Below, piece by piece: positions 26,534-34,977 of a stretch of DNA of 64,000 nucleotides; positions within the stretch are counted from its first letter, which is position 1; each line of letters starts with the position of its first letter. This DNA comes from Bacteroidales bacterium. Its GTDB lineage: Bacteria > Bacteroidota > Bacteroidia > Bacteroidales > UBA4417. Both the position numbers and the translations under genes were made by a program. The notes beneath the pieces were generated by a model that worked only from the letters and a program-made list of their open reading frames with translations, did not search any database and had not been told where the DNA came from. The DNA lies in the NCBI GenBank assembly GCA_016707705.1, contig JADJHD010000010.1, forward strand, positions 98,769 to 162,768, in the 5' to 3' direction.

Positions 26534-26580
26534 CAAAATTCTGCATTGATTCCTGCTAAAGCAATACATCAAACGATGTA
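26534..26580 (-). promoter_or_regulatory. palindrome site 3 overlapping the kinase stop codon
   Basis: TACATCAAACGATGTA (26565-26580), one base from the other two copies, overlaps the last codons of the kinase gene (Y-I-V-stop). Exactly 23 bases downstream lies GAATTTTG (26534-26541), which keeps the TTTG of the -7 box but has GA for TA. The regulator start codon is only 5 bases beyond, so a transcript from here would be leaderless or nearly so. Autoregulation is possible. Confidence 0.55.
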
Positions 26581-29526
26581 GAGTGAAACAATAATAGAAG
26601 TTCCTTCATTTATAACACTTTGAATGGTCAAGTTAGCGTTAATTTCCCCAGCTCTTACCTGCATATTTCTTAAGCCATGCCCATTTATCACCCTGGTGGT
26701 ATCGAAACCGATGCCATTATCGGAAATCTTAAAAACAATTCCGGTTTCTCCTTCATAGCTCAGGGAAATAGCAATATGAGATGCTTTAGAGTATTTCATG
26801 GCATTGTTCAACGATTCCTGTACAATGCGGAAAAGGTTGAGAGCCTGGGTAGTATTTAAATTAATGGGTTTATGCGTAAAATCATCAAAAGTGAAATGAA
26901 CCGGGGAACTCCTCAGGATTTGGTTGGTATAGTATTTTATCTTATCAAATAATTCTTCACTACTGATCTGACTTTTATCCATAACCCAAATCGAATCCCT
27001 GAGTCCCTGGATAACCGCTTTTGTATTCTCTTTTATTTCATTCAAATCATTCATTTCCAGCTGAGGCTTTTTCCCTAACCAATCCATAGTGTTAAGCATC
27101 ATACTCAACCTGGCTCCCACATTATCATGCAACTCTCTGGCAATTTGAGACTTCTGCTCATATAAGCGACGCTCGCTTTCAATTTCAAGTTGCTTTTTCC
27201 TCAACCGGGATTTAATGATCTTACGGAATAGAACATAAATGAATACATGAAATAACAGAACTGCCGGAATTATGAACCACAATTTTAAGTAAAAAGGTGC
27301 ATGTACAATTAACTGAATTTGCTTCTCAACAAAGGCTCCACCCTCAATCTCCCCTCTCAGCAGGATGGTATAGGTTCCGGGTGCAGGCTTGGGCATTCTG
27401 ATGGGATTAGCAGTATTGGAACGATGAAAATTATTGTCAATACCCTCAATTTTATAGCTGTAGATTAATTTACCAGGTTCAGAAGTGCTTAGTAAACTAT
27501 AATTTATTCCGAATGATTCATTGTAAGGGTATAGATTAATGCTTTGAATAAAGCTTGGATTCTGACTACGACTATATAAGGTATCGTCAACCAAGATATC
27601 CTGTATTATTAAAAATGGCTTGACTGCATCAGCGGTTATTGGCTCCCTGAATGCGGTAATTCCTTTAATATTCCCAAAATAAAATCGCCCTTTTGAATCA
27701 ATGGTTGATGCTCCTCCATTATGCTCTGATTCCAAAAGTCCAGCAGCTATTGTATAGTTCCTGATTTTTTTTGTTGCAATATGAAAACTACTGATCCCCA
27801 GATTTGTGCTTAAATATAAAACAGAGCTGTCATTGCTGGGTTGAATGGAATAAACAACATCATTATTCAATCCATTGGTGGTATTGTATGACTCGATCAT
27901 CTGCTTTTTATCGTTATAATGCTCCAGTCCTGAACGGGTGGCCAACCATAAAGATTTATCCTTGCCCCAGCAATAATCGATGAACGAACCAGAAAAAGGC
28001 TTCTCATCCATTTGAATTGAGAGGGACTTGGCATCAATTTGAGCCCCACTTTCCTGATTGCTGCAATAGATCTGTTCTAAAAAGGGATTGTAAATCAAAC
28101 TCTCGACCGGATAACCCAGGAGTATGGATTTTTCAACCTTTAACTGTCCATTCACATATTTACAGCGGTATAGTTGATTTTCACTATAAATAAGCAAAAT
28201 ATTGGGTTGAGATGTTACAATGACTTTTGAAATGGAAGTAATCGGAGAAGGAAACTGCTTGATTTGAAAGCTTTTAGTGTCGAATGTATATAATTCACCT
28301 TTTTGCTTATTTAGCAGGATGGTGGAACTGTCTATCCTGACTGAATTGAATGAACTGCTTAAAGTGCTACCCTTTGATAGCAATGAACGGTGGCTGTTGG
28401 TGTTTATATTTACCAGCCGGGGCACTTCAACCAAAGGACAAACCAACAGTAAACTATCGTTTATTGCTTCAATGTCCATGATGATATTATTGGTGCTTCC
28501 ATAATCCGTCAAATATTGAAACCGGTTCAAGTGATTCCGATTCAATACTTTGATACCATTTGTCTCAGTACAAACCCAAATGTTCCCTTCCTTATCAATA
28601 AACAGTTCAGAAATATGCCTTAAAAGAGAGCTTTTGGTATCATTCTCGATACCAAAGATTTCTCCATACCTCCCCTGACGGAAATTAAATGGCAATATAC
28701 CATCACGAAGCGATATCCATATCCATTCCTCATCCACCACTACTGCTTTTGAGTATAGAACATTATTTGACAGTTTATTTTTATCTGGCTCAAAAACTGT
28801 CCTTTGATTGGTAATCTGGTTGACTGATAAAATGCATTCTGGCTGAATTCGAAAAAAGTTGCTGTTTATCATTTCCAGAGAAACAGTTTCATGCAATGAA
28901 TCAATTGTACAGAGATCTTTTTCTATATCATAAATGGCCATATATGGGCCGATATAACTCGACAAATACATTTTCCCGTTTTGCGGGTTGAAATATGCAT
29001 CCTTTATCATGTTTTCACCCTGGAATTTCCGGGAACCAGGCATCCAGGAAACTCGACTTCCCTTTAACATCCCAATCCCTACTCCCGAAACCACAAACCA
29101 TAACTCATCAATATTCCTGAAACATATAGGATAATACTGACTGCGATTATTAAAAACCCTGTTCTCATGAATCAGAAGTCTGACAGAATTACTGCGAATA
29201 TTATATCTGCATATGCCATAATCGCTGCCAATAATCACATCGCCATTGTCTGCCTGTAAGAATGTAAAATTTGTTTTACCCAGGATCTTCCTTTGCTCCT
29301 TGTCGAACTCTATAATCCGGGAGCCATCGTACCTGTAGACCCCATTTGTAGAACCAAGCCAAATAACTCCAGTGACGTCCTGGTACATCGAATATACTCC
29401 GGGAATACCTGCCTTATGGGCCAAATCAAAATCCTCAAAATGATAACGCCCAATCTCTTGTCCTTGCACTACTATTCTCAATGAAAGCAGGCAAAGTACA
29501 AAAAGCAGATTAACGAATTTATTCAT
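26569..29526 (-). CDS. two-component sensor histidine kinase with periplasmic propeller (HisKA_3)
   Basis: A protein of about 985 residues. The ATG at 29526 (MNKFVNLLFVLCLLSLRIVV) puts the signal peptide at the N-terminus; the open frame to 29619 is longer but less likely. Regulator-propeller repeats fill the periplasmic part (GIPGVYSMYQDVTGVIWLGS, FIDKEGNIWVCTETNGIKVL). A Y_Y_Y-type Ig domain follows (NPIRMPKPAPGTYTILLRGE). One membrane helix is seen (LWFIIPAVLLFHVFIYVLF). The HisKA_3 histidine is in ARELHDNVGARLS (near residue 800). The HATPase domain shows LFRIVQESLNNAMKYSKA and the G-box ISDNGIGFD. It is the sensor for the NarL-type regulator downstream. The periplasmic ligand is unknown; many relatives sense glycans. 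Confidence 0.92.
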   Translation of the reverse strand: MNKFVNLLFVLCLLSLRIVVQGQEIGRYHFEDFDLAHKAGIPGVYSMYQDVTGVIWLGSTNGVYRYDGSRIIEFDKEQRKILGKTNFTFLQADNGDVIIGSDYGICRYNIRSNSVRLLIHENRVFNNRSQYYPICFRNIDELWFVVSGVGIGMLKGSRVSWMPGSRKFQGENMIKDAYFNPQNGKMYLSSYIGPYMAIYDIEKDLCTIDSLHETVSLEMINSNFFRIQPECILSVNQITNQRTVFEPDKNKLSNNVLYSKAVVVDEEWIWISLRDGILPFNFRQGRYGEIFGIENDTKSSLLRHISELFIDKEGNIWVCTETNGIKVLNRNHLNRFQYLTDYGSTNNIIMDIEAINDSLLLVCPLVEVPRLVNINTNSHRSLLSKGSTLSSSFNSVRIDSSTILLNKQKGELYTFDTKSFQIKQFPSPITSISKVIVTSQPNILLIYSENQLYRCKYVNGQLKVEKSILLGYPVESLIYNPFLEQIYCSNQESGAQIDAKSLSIQMDEKPFSGSFIDYCWGKDKSLWLATRSGLEHYNDKKQMIESYNTTNGLNNDVVYSIQPSNDSSVLYLSTNLGISSFHIATKKIRNYTIAAGLLESEHNGGASTIDSKGRFYFGNIKGITAFREPITADAVKPFLIIQDILVDDTLYSRSQNPSFIQSINLYPYNESFGINYSLLSTSEPGKLIYSYKIEGIDNNFHRSNTANPIRMPKPAPGTYTILLRGEIEGGAFVEKQIQLIVHAPFYLKLWFIIPAVLLFHVFIYVLFRKIIKSRLRKKQLEIESERRLYEQKSQIARELHDNVGARLSMMLNTMDWLGKKPQLEMNDLNEIKENTKAVIQGLRDSIWVMDKSQISSEELFDKIKYYTNQILRSSPVHFTFDDFTHKPINLNTTQALNLFRIVQESLNNAMKYSKASHIAISLSYEGETGIVFKISDNGIGFDTTRVINGHGLRNMQVRAGEINANLTIQSVINEGTSIIVSLYIV

Positions 29527-29732
29527 CAGCGAGTATAAATAATTGTCCTTGAAAACGTTACAATCAGAAGCAATAAACAAGAATAAAGCTTGTAGTTGCT
29601 GATTCCGTTTGTCAAACATAAGATTAAAATCAGAATATATAATATCATAATACTATCTTTCACCTCACTGACAGTATTTATGGACCAGATATAATTGTGG
29701 CGATCCAACAAAAGAAAGAAGGAATGAAACAA
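29526..29732 (-). CDS. doubtful small membrane ORF coupled to the kinase
   Basis: A frame of up to 68 codons ends in TGATG, so its stop overlaps the kinase start by one base, the classic layout for translational coupling. An internal ATG at 29648 would give a 40-residue peptide with one or two hydrophobic segments (MILYILILILCLTNGI, LYSCLLLLIVTF). The region is AT-rich, so hydrophobic frames arise by chance; no family is recognised. Confidence 0.2.
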   Translation of the reverse strand: MFHSFFLLLDRHNYIWSINTVSEVKDSIMILYILILILCLTNGISNYKLYSCLLLLIVTFSRTIIYTR

Positions 29733-29819
29733 TCAGTAAATACTTAACCGATGAGAGCGTTAAGGTCGGGCAAGGAAGCTCGTCGATTTACAAACAATAC
29801 ATTATCCATCTGAAATAAT

Positions 29820-29853
29820 CAATCCCCGGCTGAGCAATTCAAACCGGGGATTG
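29820..29853 (-). terminator. hairpin downstream of citrate lyase genes
   Basis: A 10-bp perfect inverted repeat CAATCCCCGG/CCGGGGATTG has a 14-base loop. It lies 25 bases after the citF stop codon and is followed on the minus strand by the AT-rich ATTATTTCAG. There is no long U tract, so termination is likely but not certain. Confidence 0.55.
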
Positions 29854-29877
29854 AGATTCGATATTGAATGTTTATCT

Positions 29878-31441
29878 CTACTTGTCAACGCGGAAAACAG
29901 AGTCTATTACTGTCCCGTCAACCCATTTGATAACTGCCACAACTTCATCTGTCAGTTTAGGCTTGGCAGGCTTTCCACAGATTTTTTCTGCTTCTGCCTT
30001 AAGTTCATGTATGGTTTTAATGGGAAGATTACTGCCTTTCATCTTTTCAATAAGGTCAGTACGAAGTGGATTGATGGCGATCCCCCTTTCTGTAACGATA
30101 ACATCTATCAATTCTCCCGGACCGCAAACCGTTGTAACCTGATCAAGAATAACTGGCATCCTGTCACGGAACAAGGGAACCGGAAGAATCACACATTTGG
30201 AGAGAAGACAATTCATCCAGCCTCCGATTCCATGAAGTAAATAACCATCGCTATGTGTTACAACATTGGCATTGAAATTAACATCAACTTCAGTGGCTCC
30301 AAGGATAACAACATCAACAAACTGGGCGAAATTACCCTTGCCATGATAGTTATAGCTGGTAAACGGACTGGTGTTTACATGTCCTGCATTCTCACGCATG
30401 GAGCGAACACCCTCCAGGTCAAAAGTCTGTCCATCAAGGATATAATCCACCAATCCTTCCTCCAGCATTTTCACCAGATATTTATTTGAACCTCCGCGGG
30501 CAAATCTTGCCTTGATTTTTCGTTGCCTGCACATTTCAGCAAAATAGATTCCTATACTGAGTGCAGTTCCACCGGCACCTGCCTGAAAAGGAGAATCCAT
30601 CCTGAACAATTCCTGCCTCATCACAGAACTGAGCTGTCATTTCAGCAAGCAGTAGCCTGTCCGGACTCTTTGTTATTTCTGTGGTTCCCGAAACTATTTT
30701 CTCAGGAATCCCGATTTTCTCAACCTGAACAACATAATCAACATAATTCCCCTGAATCTGCCATGGGATACATGGGAAAGGCACAAGGTTATCAGTTACT
30801 ACGATTACCTTATCTGCATATTGTGAATCGGCAAGTGCAAATCCCAAAAGTCCGCAGGCTGCTGGTCCACGGTCACCTGTTGCATTTCCGAAGGGGTCAG
30901 CAGTAGGAGCTGCAATAACTGTAATATCAATCTGAACATCTCCATCCTGAATAGCCTGATAACGACCTCCATGAGAACGAAGTACTCCCAGTCCTTTCAT
31001 CCCTCCTTCACTGGTAAATTTGCCCAAAGCACCATTCATGCTGCCTTCAATATGATGAATGGTTCCATCCTGAAGATACTTGATCAGAGGGGAATGGCAT
31101 TCAAAGGATGCTGACGGAACCCATGTTAGGTTCTTGACACCCATTTCAGCTGCTATTTCAAAGATCTGAACAGCAATCAGGTCTCCATTGCGGAAATGGT
31201 GATGAGTTGAAATAACCATGCCATCCTTCAAACCTGCCCTTACCAGCGCCTCCTTCAATGTTGGAACTACCTTGTTTCCATCTTCAGGATAATCAGATAA
31301 TGAAGCTATCAGTGGAGCATGCTTTCTGCCTGTTGGATGATACTTACCGACTCCCATGTAAGGAATGGCATCACGATCATTTATATGCTGAGGAACAATT
31401 CTGCCCAATGCGTTTTTTGTGAGTTTATCGTATTTCGACAT
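29878..31441 (-). CDS. citF: citrate lyase alpha subunit (one frameshift)
   Basis: This is the citrate:acetyl-ACP transferase of citrate lyase, which exchanges acetyl for citryl on the acyl carrier. The N-terminal part (31441 down to about 30590) begins MSKYDKLTKNALGRIVPQHI and includes MVISTHHHFRNGDLIAVQIF and FGNATGDRGPAACGLLGFAL. The C-terminal part (30624-29878) carries FQAGAGGTALSIGIYFAEM, ARFARGGSNKYLVKMLEEG and VTERGIAINPLRTDL. An extra T in the TTTT run (30586-30589 on the plus strand) splits them. Removing it restores QDGFSFQAGAGG and a protein of about 515 residues, normal for CitF. Consensus error is likely. The gene follows the citD-citE fusion by 57 bases. Confidence 0.92.
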
Positions 31442-31498
31442 GGCAATAAAAGTTTGTAATGTTAAATCTTTTGAAATGTAATCAGGCTAAGCATTAAC

Positions 31499-32734
31499 CT
31501 ATGCATTGGCTGCAAGGAACTCCTCCCTCCAGTCGGGACTCAGTTTGTGCAAGGTAATCGCAAGGTCAATAACCTTCTGAGCACGTTTTACAACAGGCGG
31601 GTCAATCATCTTAGTCCCAAGTGAAACCACTCCAAGGCCTTTCTCTGTTGCCACGATAAATGCATTGACAATCTTCTTGGCTTTTTCAATTTCGTCAGGA
31701 TCTGGAGCATAGTTCTCATGAATTACCCTGATTTGACGAGGATGAATGCAACCCATACCATCAAATCCCAAGGCTTTCGAACGAATTACATTCTGCTTCA
31801 GTCCATCCATATCGGCAACATCACTGAATACTGAATCTATTGCCTGAATTCCTGCAGCTTTGCATGCATTCACCACCATGCTGCGTGCGAAGAAGGATTC
31901 ATTACCTTCTGCTGTTCTCTTTGTTCCAAGGTCAGCAGTATAATCCTCCAGTCCAATGGCAACTGCCACAACATTCTCACCCTGAGCAATTTCAAGTGAT
32001 TTCAGAACTCCAAGTGCACTTTCTACGATTGGCATCAGCCATATCGGATGATTGCTGCCGGATTTTTCCTGCAACTGTTTTATTTTCTCATTCACCAGCC
32101 TGATCTGATCCTGGCTTTCGCATTTGGGAATCAAAATCAGGTTGACAGGTTGTCCAATAATAAACTCAAGATCATCCAGCCCCCTGGGCACCTGATTTAT
32201 CCTGACCATTCGCTCGGCTCCATAGAAATCAATTGCCCTAAGGGTATTCCTTACCAAAAATGCAGCCTCAAATTTCTTTTGGGGAGCAACAGCATCTTCA
32301 AGGTCGAGAATGATCCCGTCAGGATTGTGGATACCGGCATTGATAGACAAACTTGGGGTGTTACCAGGAAGATAGAGTCTCGAAAAACGGTTTTTGTCCC
32401 GGGTCGTTTCATAAACATTCTCAGGCAAAACCGGCAACAAATATGACTTCTGAGTGCTTATCAGAGTTTTGATGGCGGCTTCCAGTCTGGCCGCAATTAC
32501 AAAAGGCAGTGCGCCAGAGTCTTCAACAAGCAGTCTGGCATTTCGAATTTCAAAAAATTCAAGGATGGTCCTGATCAATTCTCTGTTACTATCTCCAAAC
32601 ATACTTTCAACTTTACTGACAAGTTCAAGTTGAATACCTCCTGAATCGGACATTTCCATGGTTACAAAACAATCGGAACGAATCCCCTTGCCTTTGTTAC
32701 CAATACCAGCTACGTTAGTTGAAATAAAATCCAT
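31499..32734 (-). CDS. citE: citrate lyase acyl-carrier (gamma) and beta subunit fusion, CitD-CitE
   Basis: A protein of 411 residues with two parts. Residues 1-90 match CitD: the serine for the phosphoribosyl-dephospho-CoA group lies in RSDCFVTMEMSDSGG, followed by FGDSNRELIRTILEFFEI and DSGALPFVIAARLEAAIKTL. Residues about 110-400 are the CitE citryl lyase barrel, with SRLYLPGNTPSLSINAG, the metal/acid motif DGIILDLEDAV, the arginine in RMVRINQVPRG, PKCESQDQI, VAVAIGLEDYTADLG and GFDGMGCIHPRQI. It splits citryl-ACP to acetyl-ACP and oxaloacetate. With citF it completes the lyase. The ligase and prosthetic-group genes (citC, citG, citX) are not next to it. The fusion replaces the usual separate citD gene. 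Confidence 0.9.
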   Translation of the reverse strand: MDFISTNVAGIGNKGKGIRSDCFVTMEMSDSGGIQLELVSKVESMFGDSNRELIRTILEFFEIRNARLLVEDSGALPFVIAARLEAAIKTLISTQKSYLLPVLPENVYETTRDKNRFSRLYLPGNTPSLSINAGIHNPDGIILDLEDAVAPQKKFEAAFLVRNTLRAIDFYGAERMVRINQVPRGLDDLEFIIGQPVNLILIPKCESQDQIRLVNEKIKQLQEKSGSNHPIWLMPIVESALGVLKSLEIAQGENVVAVAIGLEDYTADLGTKRTAEGNESFFARSMVVNACKAAGIQAIDSVFSDVADMDGLKQNVIRSKALGFDGMGCIHPRQIRVIHENYAPDPDEIEKAKKIVNAFIVATEKGLGVVSLGTKMIDPPVVKRAQKVIDLAITLHKLSPDWREEFLAANA

Positions 32735-33079
32735 ATGACTGTATATTAATGAATTAACCTTAATTTGAATTTAGTTTCAAGACTTAAATCCACCGGACAA
32801 ATTTAAGGTTGATAAGTAGATTTGCAATTAAATTTCAATAAAATTAGAAGTTATAGGTAAAAAACTGATTATCATATATATAAATCAATATTCCCCTAAT
32901 TTGAAAAGATTGAGACTTTAAGGAAAAACTAAGGGAATAGTCTCAGATGAATACCAATATTTGAGTCCAAACAAGTCAGAAAATATTGCTCAACAGACCT
33001 CGTGTCAATATTACTATCAGAAAAAAACTATATATATCTTCAAATCTGATATTAAATAACTGAAGTATAGAAATAAAAA
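32735..33079. other. AT-rich intergenic region
   Basis: About 345 bases between the citrate lyase start and the lipoprotein terminator. It should hold the promoter of the citDE-citF operon, but no -7 box with good spacing stands out. No gene is seen. Confidence 0.4.
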
Positions 33080-33099
33080 AACCCCGCAATTGCGGGGTT
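33073..33099 (-). terminator. intrinsic terminator of the small lipoprotein gene
   Basis: The stem AACCCCGC/GCGGGGTT with an AATT loop (33080-33099) is followed on the minus strand by a run of seven T. It lies about 38 bases after the stop of the 54-residue lipoprotein. Confidence 0.88.
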
Positions 33100-33136
33100 A
33101 CTATTTTCAATTAACCAGCATTACTGGTAATTATAC

Positions 33137-33301
33137 TTACTTAACCTGTGTAGTATCTGCAGCAGCAGGAGCGGCTGTATCAACAGGAGCTTGCTCAACT
33201 GCGGTTGTATCAGCAGTTGCTTCAGATTTAGTTTCACCTGATTTGCATGCAACGAAGGAGATCATACCAGCAACAGCAAGCAAGAATAACAGTTTTTTCA
33301 T
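33137..33301 (-). CDS. small lipoprotein, 54 residues
   Basis: The frame runs from ATG at 33301 to TAA at 33137. The signal MKKLLFLLAVAGMISFVACK has the lipobox cysteine at residue 19. The mature 35 residues are a low-complexity Thr/Ala/Asp/Pro tail (SGETKSEATADTTAVEQAPV, then DTAAPAAADTTQVK), a pattern common in very small Bacteroidota lipoproteins of unknown role. It has its own -7 box at 33334-33341 and its own terminator, so it is an independent gene despite its size. Confidence 0.85.
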   Translation of the reverse strand: MKKLLFLLAVAGMISFVACKSGETKSEATADTTAVEQAPVDTAAPAAADTTQVK

Positions 33302-33333
33302 GTGTTGTTTGTTTTAGGTGGTTAATTTTGTTG

Positions 33334-33341
33334 CAAAAATA
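33334..33341 (-). promoter_or_regulatory. -7 box of the small lipoprotein gene
   Basis: On the minus strand TATTTTTG fits TAnnTTTG and lies 33 bases upstream of the ATG. A -33 TTTG is not clear. Confidence 0.5.
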
Positions 33342-33572
33342 TATAAATTCTAAAGGCTAAAGCAAGTTTTTTTGAATTTTCCGCATACTTTTTTGCAGTT
33401 TTTTTGTTAACAGTACATCAGTTAATATCTTTATTACGTTTTCATGCCATCAAATGGCTATTCCTGGTTTTCGCAAAAATCATGGCATAAAGTTTGATAA
33501 GCACACACTCGTTCAGTGAAACGCTGAAACTGACCTTATCCAAATCTATTTTTCAACCAAACCCTTTACCTA

Positions 33573-34439
33573 ATGAAAAAAGCGCGTTTTGTATTAGCAG
33601 CAATGATTCTGGCAAGTTTTGCCTTCTTTACCGCATGTACCAAGGACACAACTCCTCCATCTATGAATTTCAAGGGAGGCAGTGGATATACATCTGACAA
33701 TGTGACAATTGATGCCGGCTCAGCCCTGAAATTCGGAATCAATGCAAGCAGTGGCAGCTCCAAACTTAGTGGATTTACCCTGAAGGCTACCCACAACAAT
33801 ATCACTGTTACCGTTATTGACTCTGCCTTCTCATCTGATTCCTTTAACCAGGACTACACCCTCGAAATCTGGGATGAAGGCGAAACCCGTCTCGCATTCA
33901 CAATTACTGACAAGGATGGCGAAACAGCTGAACTTGCTATTGTTGTTACTGCCAACGCAGTTGATGACATCAACGCATACTCAGAAATTCTCCTTGGCTC
34001 ATATGACAATTCGACATATGGCAGTTCTTTTGCCTCTGCCGATGGCACAGTCTATAAAATAGCTGATGCAAAAGCCAACTCAACCAAAATTGACTGGCTG
34101 TATTTCTATGGAGTGTCAAACCAGGCAACTCTCGCAGCTCCGGATGACGCTGACGCCGCTACAATCTTTACCGGCACAAATGGATTACCAAGCTGGGCAA
34201 CCAGGAACGCAACCCGTTTCCGTCTTGTTACAGAAGGCGCTGTTTGGGATAACATTGCAACTTCAGCTGATATCACTGCAATTGCTACAAGCACAACCGA
34301 AACTAAAGTTAATCAGCTGGCTGTTGGCAATATCGTTGCCTTCAAGACTGCAGGAAACAAGCTCGGTCTCATCAAGATCACTGAAATTACAGGCACAGGT
34401 GCCGGTACAATTAAATACGATGTTAAGGTTCAGAAGTAA
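33573..34439 (+). CDS. hypothetical lipoprotein with Ig-like N-terminal part
   Basis: A protein of 288 residues. The signal MKKARFVLAAMILASFAFFT ends at the lipobox ACTK (cysteine near 22). Residues 30-125 look like an Ig/PKD-type beta sandwich (DAGSALKFGINASSGSSKLS, then IWDEGETRLAFTITDKDGET). The C-terminal part (about 130-288) is an alpha/beta region with DAKANSTKIDWLYFYG and VNQLAVGNIVAFKTAGNKLG, whose fold I do not recognise. A strong terminator follows. It probably sits on the outer membrane. Confidence 0.85.
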   Translation: MKKARFVLAAMILASFAFFTACTKDTTPPSMNFKGGSGYTSDNVTIDAGSALKFGINASSGSSKLSGFTLKATHNNITVTVIDSAFSSDSFNQDYTLEIWDEGETRLAFTITDKDGETAELAIVVTANAVDDINAYSEILLGSYDNSTYGSSFASADGTVYKIADAKANSTKIDWLYFYGVSNQATLAAPDDADAATIFTGTNGLPSWATRNATRFRLVTEGAVWDNIATSADITAIATSTTETKVNQLAVGNIVAFKTAGNKLGLIKITEITGTGAGTIKYDVKVQK

Positions 34440-34460
34440 TTAACTGAAAAGCTGACAGAA

Positions 34461-34488
34461 AGAGGTGCCAATGGCACCTCTTTTTTTT
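34461..34488 (+). terminator. intrinsic terminator
   Basis: The stem AGAGGTGCC/GGCACCTCT with a three-base loop is followed by eight T, 21 bases after the lipoprotein stop. The T run leads straight into the next gene's -7 box. Confidence 0.92.
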
Positions 34489-34495
34489 AATTTTG
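34488..34495 (+). promoter_or_regulatory. -7 box of the DUF5011 lipoprotein gene
   Basis: TAATTTTG fits TAnnTTTG and begins at the end of the terminator T run, 24 bases before the ATG at 34520. The terminator and next promoter are packed back to back. Confidence 0.6.
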
Positions 34496-34519
34496 CCAGC
34501 TGAATACCAAGATACAACG

Positions 34520-34831
34520 ATGAAAACTTCAGCCCTCATACTATTCTGCCTTATTATTCTCATTTCAGCCTGTAAAAAGGATGGTCATGTTCCAAGCATC
34601 ACCCTTCTTGGAAACAATCCTGCTGAAACTGGAAAAGGATACCCATATACAGATGCTGGAGCTACTGCTGCCGATCAGGAAGATGGTGACCTCACAGGAA
34701 AGATACAGGTAACCTCCAATGTTGATACAGGAGCAACAGGAACATATTATGTCAAATATAATGTAACTGATAAGGATGGAATGTCAGCAGAAGAAGTTTC
34801 CAGAACTGTCATCGTAAAGTATTTCAAATAG
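34520..34831 (+). CDS. small DUF5011 (Ig-like) lipoprotein
   Basis: About 103 residues from the ATG at 34520 (MKTSALILFCLIILISACKK); a longer frame to 34493 lies over the promoter. The lipobox cysteine is residue 18. The rest is one DUF5011 immunoglobulin-like domain: PSITLLGNNPAETGKGYPYT, DAGATAADQEDGDLTGKI, then TGTYYVKYNVTDKDGMSAEE. Such single domains usually occur in larger surface proteins; here it stands alone as a lipid-anchored module. Role unknown. Confidence 0.88.
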   Translation: MKTSALILFCLIILISACKKDGHVPSITLLGNNPAETGKGYPYTDAGATAADQEDGDLTGKIQVTSNVDTGATGTYYVKYNVTDKDGMSAEEVSRTVIVKYFK

Positions 34832-34977
34832 TCCCTTACAGTTACAAGTCTTTCGTCGATAACCACAAAATATCAATTAGTCAGATATACGTTCTCTGCG
34901 ATCAAAGCCTGCAATCTTTCAACAATACTTTCCTGATTATCTGATTAGATATCTCGAGATAAAGCAAACACCTGAAA

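Noticed and set aside
33412..33427. A possible fourth copy of the TACATC palindrome
   Set aside because: Only one half-site (TACATCA) is present, with no second arm.
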